Assembly: GCA_002722705.1 (NCBI GenBank)
Contig: PBMP01000113.1
Location: 60,028-124,027 of the forward strand
From: Pseudobdellovibrionaceae bacterium
GTDB lineage: Bacteria; Bdellovibrionota; UBA1018; UBA6935
Direction of reading: 5' to 3'
Length of the DNA stretch: 64,000 nt
Shown piece after piece: positions 54,002 through 63,098 of this stretch. Position 1 is the first letter of the stretch. Every line of letters starts with the position of its first letter. The notes under the pieces are model-generated. The model was not told where the DNA came from and searched no databases. It saw nothing but the letters and a program-made list of their open reading frames with translations. A program made the position numbers and the translations under genes.

Positions 54002-54990
54002 TCCAAATCACTTTCTTTTAATTGTTCGTCGACACAAAGATCTCTTTTTATTCGTTTCCCTAGTACATCCTTAAATGAACTTGCTGATATTCCATCTCCA
54101 GGTTTTTTGAAACTTAAATGTTCAATTTCAAGAATAGTTCCTGCGGACAAGTTGACCTTCGCTACAATACTTTTTTCGAAAACTTTTTTCATATCAAGAT
54201 AAGGATCAATATTGTTCTTATCCACCGGAGAATGAAGAATTCTTTCTGCAAACCGAATCTCATTCATAAATACTTGAAACTCTGAAGGCTCCATTGAGTG
54301 CTTTGCATCACTTCCATACATATATTTTGAAAAAGTAAAGTGTTTCTCTATCACAGTCGCACCCAAAGCTACCGCTGAAATACTAGCTGCCATTCCAAGA
54401 GTATGATCAGAAAATCCAACGTCTACATTAAACCGTTTTTTCATCTCACTCATCACATTCAACCCGACGTGTTCTGCTTGACATGGATATTGAGAAGAAC
54501 ACTGCAAAAGAACTAAGGGATATTTATTTCCAAAAACCTCTAAAGCTCGATTGAGTTCTGCCCAATTACTCATCCCACTTGAGAGTAATACAGGCTTATT
54601 TGTTCCTTTTATTTTTTCTAGCAAATGAAGATTAGTAACTTCACCAGAAGGAATCTTATAAGAGTCCATCCCGACTTTTTCCAAAAGATCAACTGCTTCT
54701 AACGAAAACGGAGATGAAATAAATTCAACATTTAGTTTCTTACATAGGTTCGCGATTTCTTTCCATTGTACTTCAGAAAAAGCAGTTCTCTGAAAATATT
54801 CAAAACGAGGTTCTCCTGAAAAATAACTAGGTTGTGGTGCATTTCTTATGGTTTCTGCTTCAGCAATATGAGTCTGAAACTTAACCGCATCCACACCTAA
54901 TTCAGCAAGTAGCTCGATGGACTTGCATGCATTTCCAAATGATCCATCGTGAGTAGACCCCACCTCTGCAATAATTTTAACTTGATTCAT
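53998..54990 (-). CDS. neuB: N-acylneuraminate (nonulosonic acid) synthase
   Basis: Condenses ManNAc or a derivative with phosphoenolpyruvate. The 330-residue protein has an N-terminal TIM-barrel (IAEVGSTHDGSFGNACKSI, VKFQTH, YKIPSGEVTN, LLQCSSQYPC, GFSDHTLG, IEKHFTF) and a C-terminal SAF/antifreeze-like domain from about residue 275. Usually EIGxNHNG is seen at the start; here it is EVGSTHDG. It overlaps neighbours on both sides by four bases. Confidence 0.92.
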   Translation of the reverse strand: MNQVKIIAEVGSTHDGSFGNACKSIELLAELGVDAVKFQTHIAEAETIRNAPQPSYFSGEPRFEYFQRTAFSEVQWKEIANLCKKLNVEFISSPFSLEAVDLLEKVGMDSYKIPSGEVTNLHLLEKIKGTNKPVLLSSGMSNWAELNRALEVFGNKYPLVLLQCSSQYPCQAEHVGLNVMSEMKKRFNVDVGFSDHTLGMAASISAVALGATVIEKHFTFSKYMYGSDAKHSMEPSEFQVFMNEIRFAERILHSPVDKNNIDPYLDMKKVFEKSIVAKVNLSAGTILEIEHLSFKKPGDGISASSFKDVLGKRIKRDLCVDEQLKESDLE

Positions 54991-55793
54991 GAAAGATTTT
55001 CCTTTCTTCCTAATAAATAAAATGCAGAGGCTAAACGAGGAAATTTGGACCCCAAATAATTATTTAGCTTCATAAAACAAGAAGACCTCTTAAAAAGAGC
55101 GTTAGTCAGTGGTCCACACCACAAACTTCCTCCTTCTTGATGTTCTACTTTAAAACCATGCTTTTCTAGTAATAATCTTAAACGATTTATATTAAATTTT
55201 TGGATATGAGGAGACTCATCTAAAGTAGATAATGGTTCTAAAGTCCCCTTCACTAAAGAGTTGGATTCAACTGTTTTAGGTTCTCTAGTAATAAAGTGAA
55301 TGAATTTATTTAACCTAAAAAAATACATCCATTTTTTTAAACCACTTCTTTTCCAGATCCAGCTTTCAAACTCCGCCCAACCGTAACCAAATGGAACAGT
55401 GACTAAAATTTTTCCATTTTTTTTGAGTTTAGAAAAAATAAGATCAAGGATTTCCTCAATTTCTGAGGTTTTCATATGCTCTAAAACTTCAGAAATAATA
55501 ATCGTATCAAACTCTCCATTGAAGTTTTTTAGATTTTCACAATGCAAAACAAGAGGATCTAAATTTTCTTTAAGAAAAAGTTTTTTTCCATATTCGATAC
55601 TTTTTTCACTTAAATCCAGCCCTTGTACAGAATAACCTAACTGAACAAGAGGACGAGTAATCATGTATCCAGTACCACACCCGACTTCTAAAATAAGATC
55701 TGATTGTTCGATGAAATTTAACATCCAAGTTAAACGTTTTTTATGACCATAGACGTTTTCAGAAATCAAAGAATCAAGCACTTGATTTTTCAT
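54987..55793 (-). CDS. Class I SAM-dependent methyltransferase
   Basis: A 268-residue methyltransferase with motif I ILEVGCGTGYMI near residues 34-45, LDLSEKSIEYGKKLF and TIIISEVLEHM, followed by LKKNGKILVTVPFG. It overlaps asnB and neuB by four bases each. A role in methylating a sugar in the nonulosonic acid or acceptor pathway is likely from context but unproven. Start chosen at the ATG fused to the asnB stop. Confidence 0.84.
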   Translation of the reverse strand: MKNQVLDSLISENVYGHKKRLTWMLNFIEQSDLILEVGCGTGYMITRPLVQLGYSVQGLDLSEKSIEYGKKLFLKENLDPLVLHCENLKNFNGEFDTIIISEVLEHMKTSEIEEILDLIFSKLKKNGKILVTVPFGYGWAEFESWIWKRSGLKKWMYFFRLNKFIHFITREPKTVESNSLVKGTLEPLSTLDESPHIQKFNINRLRLLLEKHGFKVEHQEGGSLWCGPLTNALFKRSSCFMKLNNYLGSKFPRLASAFYLLGRKENLS

Positions 55794-57703
55794 AAATCTA
55801 ACTCCTCTTGACGAATATAAACCTTATGCCAAAGAGCCAAATTATAGAGATACCAGTGACGTGCGGTCGAAGGTTCGTCTAAATACTTCATTACTTCAGA
55901 TTCGTCTAACAACCCACTTGTCCTACAAAAAACTCGGAGTTCATCCCTAACCAAATCTCCTAATCTCCCCAGGAGCCATTCCCTCACCGGAACCCCAAAT
56001 CCTTGTTTTTTTCGATCAATCAACTCGTCAGGAATGAGTCCTCTCACTGCTTTTTTTAAAATTGATTTTGATACACCATTTTTAATTTTAATACTTTCTG
56101 GAATACTCAGTGCTTTTTTAATAAAGACGTGATCTAAAAAGGGCACTCGACCTTCTAAACTCACACCCATACTCATTTTATCCACTCTCATAAGAAGAAG
56201 TTCCGGAAGTCTTAAATTTAAGTCAAGATAGATCATCCAATTTAAAATAGAAGGTTCACAGTTGTTCTTTTTGAATCGTTGATAAATGAGATCGATAGAT
56301 GACCAAGAAGTATGATTTTTAAATTTTTCTTTTAATCTCTTTGAGAGAAGTTTCTTTTTGAGGGCTTCGGGAAGAGCCTCAGCTCCTCCCCAAAAAACTC
56401 TCTCCCCCTCTATTCCTCGTCTTAAAAATTCATACGGATAGGTATATTTTTGTCCGAAAAGACTCAGTGCTTTAAGTCCCAATTTTTTTAAAATTTTTGG
56501 AAAAGGAATGTCGTTTAATTTTTGTAGTCGATGAAGAATTTTCCAATGAGCGTATCCCCAAAATAGCTCATCAGCGCCTTCTCCCACCTGGCATACGGTC
56601 ACTCCTGCATCTTTAGCTAATTTAGAAACAAAATAAACGGGCATACAAACAGGGTCTGCAATCGGTTCATCTTGCAGTTCAATCATTTTAGGTAAAAACT
56701 CAAACAAATCCTCTTCATTTAAAAGTTTTTCATGATAGTCCGCTGAGACCTCTTTAGCCATCATTTTTGCATAATGATTTTCATTAGAATAACTTTCGTA
56801 ATTCCCTTCGTAACCAATAGTAAATGTCTGTATAGGGCTTGTTTCACCTTCGGAAAATAAAGCCGCATTGGTACTCGAATCAATACCTCCAGAAAGAAAA
56901 ACTCCAACAGGTACATCACTTGCTTTTCTTAAAGAAACACTTTTTTTTAATTCAGAGAGAAGATCTTTTGCAATCTCCGCTTCTGAACTTTGGTTTAATT
57001 CTGTTTCATCAAATGCGTCCCAATAGCGCTTTTCCTCTAAATTTCCATCTAAATCTACAGAAAGACTTGTTCCTCCGGGTAATTTATAAATTCCCTTAAA
57101 AAGAGTCTTAGGGGCTGGAGTGGTTAAAAAACTTAAATAATCATAAAGTGCCTCTTCATCCACTTCTCTTTTTAATTCAGGATCTTTTAAAAGTGCTTTG
57201 ATTTCAGATGCAAAGGTAATTTTTCCATTATAAATACTATAATAGAGTGGTTTTACACCAACTCGGTCTCGAACAAGCCAAAGTTTTTGTTTTTTTTCAT
57301 TCCATATCGCAAACGAAAAAATTCCTCGAAACTTTTCTAAACAGTCTTCGCCCCAGGTCTCATACGCTCGGAGAAGTACCTCTGTATCAGAATGATCTGT
57401 TTTCCATTCAAAATCCCTAATTTCTTGAATCTCTTTTCGAATTTCAGCATGATTATAAATTTCACCATTATAGGTCAACACAACGGACTGATCATCATTC
57501 CTCATAGGTTGAGTTGCTGTTTCTGAAAGATCGATAATAGACAGGCGTCGATGACCAAACCCAATCTTACGATCAAAACTCCACCATGAATCAAAACCAT
57601 CAGGTCCACGATGAATCATCGTATCTCTCATCTGATCTAAAAGTTCAGAGTCAATTGGATGAGTCGAATTCTTAAAGTGAAGTACCCCTACAATTCCACA
57701 CAT
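55790..57703 (-). CDS. asnB: Asparagine synthetase, glutamine-hydrolysing (polysaccharide-locus type)
   Basis: A 637-residue enzyme with the N-terminal class II glutaminase domain (Cys2 in MCGIVGVLHF, then GHRRLSIIDLS, LTYNGEIYN) and the C-terminal synthetase domain with the ATP-pyrophosphatase loop FLSGGIDSST and MSMGVSLEGRVPFLDH. It may make asparagine or, as with WbpS-like proteins in O-antigen loci, amidate a uronic acid; context with a WecC-type dehydrogenase allows the latter. It is coupled to the methyltransferase gene by a four-base overlap and lies three bases after the two-domain oxidoreductase. Confidence 0.92.
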   Translation of the reverse strand: MCGIVGVLHFKNSTHPIDSELLDQMRDTMIHRGPDGFDSWWSFDRKIGFGHRRLSIIDLSETATQPMRNDDQSVVLTYNGEIYNHAEIRKEIQEIRDFEWKTDHSDTEVLLRAYETWGEDCLEKFRGIFSFAIWNEKKQKLWLVRDRVGVKPLYYSIYNGKITFASEIKALLKDPELKREVDEEALYDYLSFLTTPAPKTLFKGIYKLPGGTSLSVDLDGNLEEKRYWDAFDETELNQSSEAEIAKDLLSELKKSVSLRKASDVPVGVFLSGGIDSSTNAALFSEGETSPIQTFTIGYEGNYESYSNENHYAKMMAKEVSADYHEKLLNEEDLFEFLPKMIELQDEPIADPVCMPVYFVSKLAKDAGVTVCQVGEGADELFWGYAHWKILHRLQKLNDIPFPKILKKLGLKALSLFGQKYTYPYEFLRRGIEGERVFWGGAEALPEALKKKLLSKRLKEKFKNHTSWSSIDLIYQRFKKNNCEPSILNWMIYLDLNLRLPELLLMRVDKMSMGVSLEGRVPFLDHVFIKKALSIPESIKIKNGVSKSILKKAVRGLIPDELIDRKKQGFGVPVREWLLGRLGDLVRDELRVFCRTSGLLDESEVMKYLDEPSTARHWYLYNLALWHKVYIRQEELDL

Positions 57704-57706
57704 AAC

Positions 57707-59845
57707 CTAACCTTGAATTTGCCTTTCTACCTCGAAAGCAATTCGTGTTGCTTGAAGTTGCTCCCATAATTCTATTGGCCACTGATTCTCTCTCAAGGAT
57801 TGAGAAAACACTTCAAGTTCTTTCAAATGTCCTTTATTTGGAGTTGAAAAGCTTAATTTCTTTTGCTCAGATCCATTCACTTTTAATGACTGAAAATTAT
57901 CAAGTTCATAAACTTGGCCCTCACAATATAGATTCATTCGCTCTTTAGAAATTGATGAATTTCCCATTGACGTATACATAAGATGAGCAACAGAACCATC
58001 TTCAAATTTTATTTGAACACTAAAATTATCGTTAAATAAATAATGATCAGACTCTCCATGAACTCCCATCGCCTGAACTTTTAAACAACGGCTTCCAGTT
58101 AAATAAGTAAACAAATCATAAATGTGACAAGCCTCACCCAAGTTTCTTCCTCCTCCTTCTTTTGTTTGAATCCAATGATCTTTAGGAATCATACCGACAT
58201 TCATCTGATATTGAATCACCAAGGGGTGCTGTCTATTCTTTAAACGATTTTTTAACCAACGTGAATGAGGCGAAAATCTTCGATTAAATCCAATCATTAA
58301 AATTGGAGTGTCTACTTCTTCTTGATAAAGACTTTCAATTTCATCTAATTCACTCTCTAAAAGACACAAAGGTTTTTCTACAAACACATGTTTTCCCGAA
58401 CGAAGTCCCTGTAAAACCTGTTTCCCATGTTCATGATGTCGAGTACATAAAAAAAGCAAATCAACTTCTGGGTGTTGGATCACCTGAGAATAATCAGCAG
58501 TACTCATCTCTACTCCAAATTGTTTCATTACGGAGGACGCTCGATGAGAAGATCGACTTCCAACAACTGTTAGATGAAAGTCTTTAGACATTTTTTGAAG
58601 ATGAGGAAGATGAACTCCATTAGCAAATCCTCCGAGTCCTAAAAAACCCACCCGAACCTTATCTTTTGATGAAGAAAAGACTTGTGGATTTTTAATTAGT
58701 TTCTCCTCTTTTGTTTGTTGAGAATACTTTAATAAAACAAGCAAAGGCTTTTCCAAAGACGCATCTTTATTTAAATCGCTATATGCAATATTTGCACTTT
58801 CAAAATCGTATTGATTCGAAGAAAGTTCATGAAGACTGATTTTTTTTTCTTTCAAAAGACGCAAGTATTCTTGCATGTTTCTATTTTCAGTCCATCGAAC
58901 GTATCCAATAGGATAATCCACTCCATGTTCTTCATAATTCACATCGTATCTACCCGGTCCATATGAACAAGATATTAAAAAATCAATTTCATTTCTATAA
59001 AAGTCTCCGCGCTTCAAATGAAGCCCGACATCTCCGACTAAAACAACTCGCCCTTTTTTTCTACACATCAAAAATGCATCCGAAACAATTTGATCTGTAG
59101 ACGCAGCAGCAGTAATAATGACCCCATCAGCACCACTACCGTGGGTCAATTCAAAAACGCGTTTAGATACCTTTTCTCCTTCATTCAATTCGATAACATT
59201 CACATCTGGATCGATGATTTTTGCAACCGAAGCACGCGATACATCCAAATCTAAAACAGAAACCTGACATCCATTGGCTCTCAATATTTGTGTTGTTAAT
59301 TGCCCCAAAAGCCCCATTCCAATTACAACAAAATGTTCACCTAATGTCGGTTGTGCTCGGCGAACCCCTTGCATCGCAATAGCTCCAAGCGTGACTGTTG
59401 CAGCATCCTTCATCAAAACAGAATCAGGAACTCGAACTACTAAATTTTCTGGGACGCTCATTCTCTCTGCATGATTTGCATACTCTGCACCTGCACATGC
59501 AACCCGATCTCCCACTGAAAATCCAGAAACCCCTTTTCCTACTCCAATTACAACACCTGAAGCAGAGTAACCACTTGGATTTCCTGCACTCAATTTTCCC
59601 TGGACAGTACTCTTAGTAGCGGAAAGACCTCTCTCAGCAACCATCCCAATCACTTGTTTTACTTTTTCTGGTTCGTCTAGCGCTCTTTTCCAAAGAGGCT
59701 TCGCACTCGTCTTTACACCCCCCATTTCAGTTCCTACTGAAATACAAGAATATTCAGTTTTTACTAAAACCTTTCCATCCGAAACCCCAAGGTCCGGTAC
59801 ACTTTCTACAAATGCCTGTCCTGAACGAATGAAAAGTTGCTTCAT
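57707..59845 (-). CDS. Two-domain oxidoreductase: MDR dehydrogenase fused to Gfo/Idh/MocA (copy 2)
   Basis: A 712-residue paralogue of the protein at 28547. The MDR half has GYSASGVVIGVG, VACAGAEYANH and VIGMGLLGQ. The C-terminal half from about residue 400 has VGFLGLGGFANGVHLPHL, VFVEKPLCL, GFNRRFSP and GEACHIYDL. Many short segments match copy 1, but overall identity looks moderate, so they are not recent duplicates. It sits between a WecC-type dehydrogenase (four-base overlap) and asnB (three-base gap). A coupled oxidation-reduction of a uronic or amino sugar is inference. Confidence 0.88.
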   Translation of the reverse strand: MKQLFIRSGQAFVESVPDLGVSDGKVLVKTEYSCISVGTEMGGVKTSAKPLWKRALDEPEKVKQVIGMVAERGLSATKSTVQGKLSAGNPSGYSASGVVIGVGKGVSGFSVGDRVACAGAEYANHAERMSVPENLVVRVPDSVLMKDAATVTLGAIAMQGVRRAQPTLGEHFVVIGMGLLGQLTTQILRANGCQVSVLDLDVSRASVAKIIDPDVNVIELNEGEKVSKRVFELTHGSGADGVIITAAASTDQIVSDAFLMCRKKGRVVLVGDVGLHLKRGDFYRNEIDFLISCSYGPGRYDVNYEEHGVDYPIGYVRWTENRNMQEYLRLLKEKKISLHELSSNQYDFESANIAYSDLNKDASLEKPLLVLLKYSQQTKEEKLIKNPQVFSSSKDKVRVGFLGLGGFANGVHLPHLQKMSKDFHLTVVGSRSSHRASSVMKQFGVEMSTADYSQVIQHPEVDLLFLCTRHHEHGKQVLQGLRSGKHVFVEKPLCLLESELDEIESLYQEEVDTPILMIGFNRRFSPHSRWLKNRLKNRQHPLVIQYQMNVGMIPKDHWIQTKEGGGRNLGEACHIYDLFTYLTGSRCLKVQAMGVHGESDHYLFNDNFSVQIKFEDGSVAHLMYTSMGNSSISKERMNLYCEGQVYELDNFQSLKVNGSEQKKLSFSTPNKGHLKELEVFSQSLRENQWPIELWEQLQATRIAFEVERQIQG

Positions 59846-61092
59846 GCAAAAGCCCCTCGAGTATCAATTAATATTCTTTCCTCAAATACCTTTGGATCAA
59901 TCTCTTTAAACTCGTCGTGATCCACTAAAAGCAAAACAATATCAGATTTCTGGATTGCTGATTGCAGATCTGAGAATTCAACATTCTTTTTCCCTGATAA
60001 AATTTCAGGACAAGAATGAATATGAGGTTCTACAACCATCAGCTGATAATCGGTACGTTCTGCTAAAGACTCTACAATAGCTAACGAAGGACTCTCTCGT
60101 AAATCATCTATATTTGCTTTAAAAGAAAGCCCCAAACAACCAATGGTTCGTGTTTTCATTTTGTCTGCATGATTTAATACTTTTTGAATAACCCATTCTG
60201 GTTTTGAATCATTCACTTCTCTTGCTTTTTTTGTCAAAAGGGCTGTTTTTGGAGCGGCGTTTACAATAAACCAAGGATCCACTGCAATACAATGCCCCCC
60301 CACTCCCGGTCCAGGATTTAAAATATTAACTCTAGGATGACGATTAGCAAGACGAATAAGTTCCCAAACATCAATTTCAAGTTCATCAGAAATCATTGAA
60401 AGCTCATTTGCAAATGCAATATTTATATCCCTAAATGTATTTTCAGTTAATTTAGCCATTTCAGCAGTTCTTGAAAAAGTAGAGAATATCTCCCCTGAAA
60501 CAAAAGAAGAATAAAACTCAAACGCCTTCTCTGACGAAGGTCGATCAATTCCTCCAACCACTCGATCATTTTCTACAAGTTCTTTGAGAATATTTCCGGG
60601 AAGAACACGCTCTGGACAATGAGCAATGTAAATTTGATTTTCTCTATGTGACTCACTTAAACGACCAGGCAAAACCAAATCAGTTCTTTCCTCAGAAATC
60701 CACTGAGCAATTTTTTCAGTCGTACCAACCGGACTTGTTGATTCTAAAATGACCAAATCACCCGCTTTTAAACTTGCACAAATAGAGCGAGTAGCTGCTT
60801 CAACATAACTCAAATCGGGTGCTTTGTTTTCTTCAATAAAAGGAGTAGGAACTGCCAGAATAAAAACATCTGATTCCTTCGAACACAGACTTGCTTTTAA
60901 ATTTCCACTTTGGACAGCTGCTTTCACTAAAATATCAAGATCGGGTTCATAAATATGAATTTTTCCCTGATTTATTGTGTCAACTACTTGAGACCGAATA
61001 TCTACACCAAGGACCTCAAATCCTTTCGTGGCGAGTAAACTCGCAGTAGGAAGTCCAATATATCCAAGACCAACAACACAGACCTTTTGCAT
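59842..61092 (-). CDS. wecC: UDP-N-acetyl-D-mannosamine dehydrogenase-like (WecC type)
   Basis: A 416-residue nucleotide-sugar dehydrogenase. N-terminal CVVGLGYIGLPTASLLA, then LESTSPVGTTEKI, HCPERVLPGN and the catalytic segment NPGPGVGGHCIAVDPWF, which is characteristic of WecC/WbpA-type enzymes using UDP-ManNAc or UDP-GlcNAc. C-terminal GCLGLSFKANIDDLRESPS. It likely makes a UDP-N-acetylhexosaminuronic acid. It is the first gene of the neu-containing operon, 85 bases after the methyltransferase gene on the same strand. Confidence 0.9.
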   Translation of the reverse strand: MQKVCVVGLGYIGLPTASLLATKGFEVLGVDIRSQVVDTINQGKIHIYEPDLDILVKAAVQSGNLKASLCSKESDVFILAVPTPFIEENKAPDLSYVEAATRSICASLKAGDLVILESTSPVGTTEKIAQWISEERTDLVLPGRLSESHRENQIYIAHCPERVLPGNILKELVENDRVVGGIDRPSSEKAFEFYSSFVSGEIFSTFSRTAEMAKLTENTFRDINIAFANELSMISDELEIDVWELIRLANRHPRVNILNPGPGVGGHCIAVDPWFIVNAAPKTALLTKKAREVNDSKPEWVIQKVLNHADKMKTRTIGCLGLSFKANIDDLRESPSLAIVESLAERTDYQLMVVEPHIHSCPEILSGKKNVEFSDLQSAIQKSDIVLLLVDHDEFKEIDPKVFEERILIDTRGAFA

Positions 61093-61177
61093 AGAAGCTG
61101 CCTTTCAAAAAAGTAAAAACAATAACTCTTGTTTATCTTTAGAAATCAGGCATTTCAATCATATAAAGAGAAGAATC

Positions 61178-62053
61178 CTAGCGAATATAAGTGCCAATTC
61201 CGAGCTCATATTGATCAAACTCGTTCAAAGTGATTCCTACGTTAGGATTAGAAAATGCGCCAAATCCTTGAAGTCGATGACTTCGAATAAAATCGAAAAA
61301 ACTCGAGTTCCAAAGAATGTCATCCGACACAATAAAAGCTCCGGGCTGCATTAAACAACGTGCAACATTATACTCAAAAAGCATATGCGTCCGTGTGTGG
61401 AGACTGTCATGAAAAAAATAATCAACAGAAAACTCTGACATTAATCGAGGCAAAAGAACTTTGGCATCCCCTGGATGGAGAGTCCAATGGTTTCGATAAA
61501 CTGCCGGTATTAACATACCAACATCCTCTGGTAAAACCGTCATTCCCATCGTCAGTTCTCCATCCACCGGAGGCAAATCAATCGAATGCAACATCCCTTT
61601 TTGATTTTTATATAAAGCCGTCACGATCCACGAGGTCATCGATCCATGAGCAGTCCCTGTTTCAATCAACACCTCCGGTTTAAACTCCCTAATAAGCGCG
61701 TAAAAAAGAACTACGTTTACACGAACTGCCTCGACTCTCTCATCATGGTTTTGATATTTTCTTGGCATTTTTCCTTGATCAACTACACGAAAGTAGAGAT
61801 CAGAAAGCTCCTGGTTTTCCTTCAGTTCGTTTACGTAAAATTCAAGAGGATGACTAGGATCATGTTTTTTTTTCTTACAAAGAGAGAGAAAGAGTTCATC
61901 CTCAGAGAGATATTGCATCTCCCTAAATTTCTTTTTTAAAAAGTATGAAACTGGTTCAAACCAAATTTTCTTCGAATTTTTTTTCCCAACTTGAATTGCT
62001 TTTAAAATTCCTCTGGGTAAATCTTCCATTTGATCCATATTTACAGAACTCAT
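61178..62053 (-). CDS. Class I methyltransferase-like protein (cephalosporin hydroxylase/Methyltransf_24 type)
   Basis: A 291-residue protein with VLIETGTAHGSMTSWIV near residue 130 as the SAM motif, SIDLPPVDGE, and a VDYFFHDSLHTRTH segment with Asp/His typical of CmcI/cephalosporin-hydroxylase-type methyltransferases, then GAFIVSDDILW. Activity is likely O-methylation of a sugar or other acceptor. No Shine-Dalgarno is evident at the ATG at 62053; codons 6 and 9 are alternative Met starts. It diverges from the oxygenase gene across 120 bases. Confidence 0.74.
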   Translation of the reverse strand: MSSVNMDQMEDLPRGILKAIQVGKKNSKKIWFEPVSYFLKKKFREMQYLSEDELFLSLCKKKKHDPSHPLEFYVNELKENQELSDLYFRVVDQGKMPRKYQNHDERVEAVRVNVVLFYALIREFKPEVLIETGTAHGSMTSWIVTALYKNQKGMLHSIDLPPVDGELTMGMTVLPEDVGMLIPAVYRNHWTLHPGDAKVLLPRLMSEFSVDYFFHDSLHTRTHMLFEYNVARCLMQPGAFIVSDDILWNSSFFDFIRSHRLQGFGAFSNPNVGITLNEFDQYELGIGTYIR

Positions 62054-62173
62054 AGGACCAACGTAATGCAGCTTGCAGCATTTTACTACTAGATTTGAAG
62101 TCCTTCTTGAGTTTTTCTACAAAATCAGGTTAAGTACTAACTAACAAAAAAACTCAACTGTCAGAGGCAAAAT

Positions 62174-63088
62174 ATGGTAACTTATGATCCATCAATCCTA
62201 TATCTAAACTGTAATGCTTCTTCTTCTTTTTCTGAAGAAGAAGAGAACCAAATTACTGAGTCTATTTCTAAAAATGGGATCTGTATTATACGAAATTTTC
62301 AGTCTGCAGAAAGTGTCTCCACACTGAAAAAAGAAGCCGAACTCGTTTGTAAATTTGGCTACGGAATTGGAATCGGAAATAACCTTCCTTATGTATCGGG
62401 ACAACTTTTTAGTGAGTTCCGTTTTCCATACCTGGTTTCTGAAGCTGCAATGCAATATTTAATGGATCACCGACTCATGTCCACCTTGCGAAACAGTCTT
62501 GGTGATGACTTTTTTATTCACCATTCTCTCTTTCAAATCAGTCACCCAAGAAAAGAACAGATTCTTGATTTTCATATCGATTGCGGATCTCAGAAAGCCC
62601 TTAACAAAAAGACAAAGTTTGATGATTATCGAATTCGTTCAATTCTTTATCTAACAGATGTGACATCTGGAGGATTCAGTTATATTATGAATACTCACGA
62701 AAAGGCCCTAAAAACATTTATGAATCTACCTGATGGTGAACTTTTTCCTGAAGACCAAGTCCCTCTTGACGATCCAAACAGAATTATCAACGTCAATGAA
62801 AAAGCAGGTACTCTTGTTCTATTTAATACTCATGGACTTCATAGAGGAGAAATTCCGAAAGAAACAAGAATTGTGCTAAACACCTGGTTTGCACAGAGAG
62901 ATTTCAAAGCAACTGTAAATCCAACTCCTTTTAACTATTCTTTTATTAAACCTCACCAAAAAGAACACCTTCACGTTTTCAATTCTCCCTCTCACTATCC
63001 TACAGAGGATTTTATTAATCAGAACCTAATACCTCAAAGTTCAAAAAATAAAATAAAAAGCATGATAAGGAAAACAATAGGTATATAA
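62174..63088 (+). CDS. Fe(II)/2-oxoglutarate oxygenase-like protein (phytanoyl-CoA dioxygenase family)
   Basis: A 304-residue protein with the double-stranded beta-helix ligand set: FHIDCGS (HxD) near residue 136, a later THGLHRGE with the second His, and TRIVLNTW with the Arg that holds 2-oxoglutarate. The N-terminal GICIIRNFQSAESV matches the PhyH start. It may hydroxylate a small molecule or lipid/sugar; substrate unknown. AGAGG lies before the ATG. The TylF-type methyltransferase follows after ten bases. Confidence 0.78.
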   Translation: MVTYDPSILYLNCNASSSFSEEEENQITESISKNGICIIRNFQSAESVSTLKKEAELVCKFGYGIGIGNNLPYVSGQLFSEFRFPYLVSEAAMQYLMDHRLMSTLRNSLGDDFFIHHSLFQISHPRKEQILDFHIDCGSQKALNKKTKFDDYRIRSILYLTDVTSGGFSYIMNTHEKALKTFMNLPDGELFPEDQVPLDDPNRIINVNEKAGTLVLFNTHGLHRGEIPKETRIVLNTWFAQRDFKATVNPTPFNYSFIKPHQKEHLHVFNSPSHYPTEDFINQNLIPQSSKNKIKSMIRKTIGI

Positions 63089-63098
63089 GGAATTTTCA

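Noticed and set aside
62065..62082. Imperfect palindrome AATGCAGC/GCAGCATT in the divergent gap
   Set aside because: Only part of the arms pair and it is unrelated to a start or promoter; likely chance.
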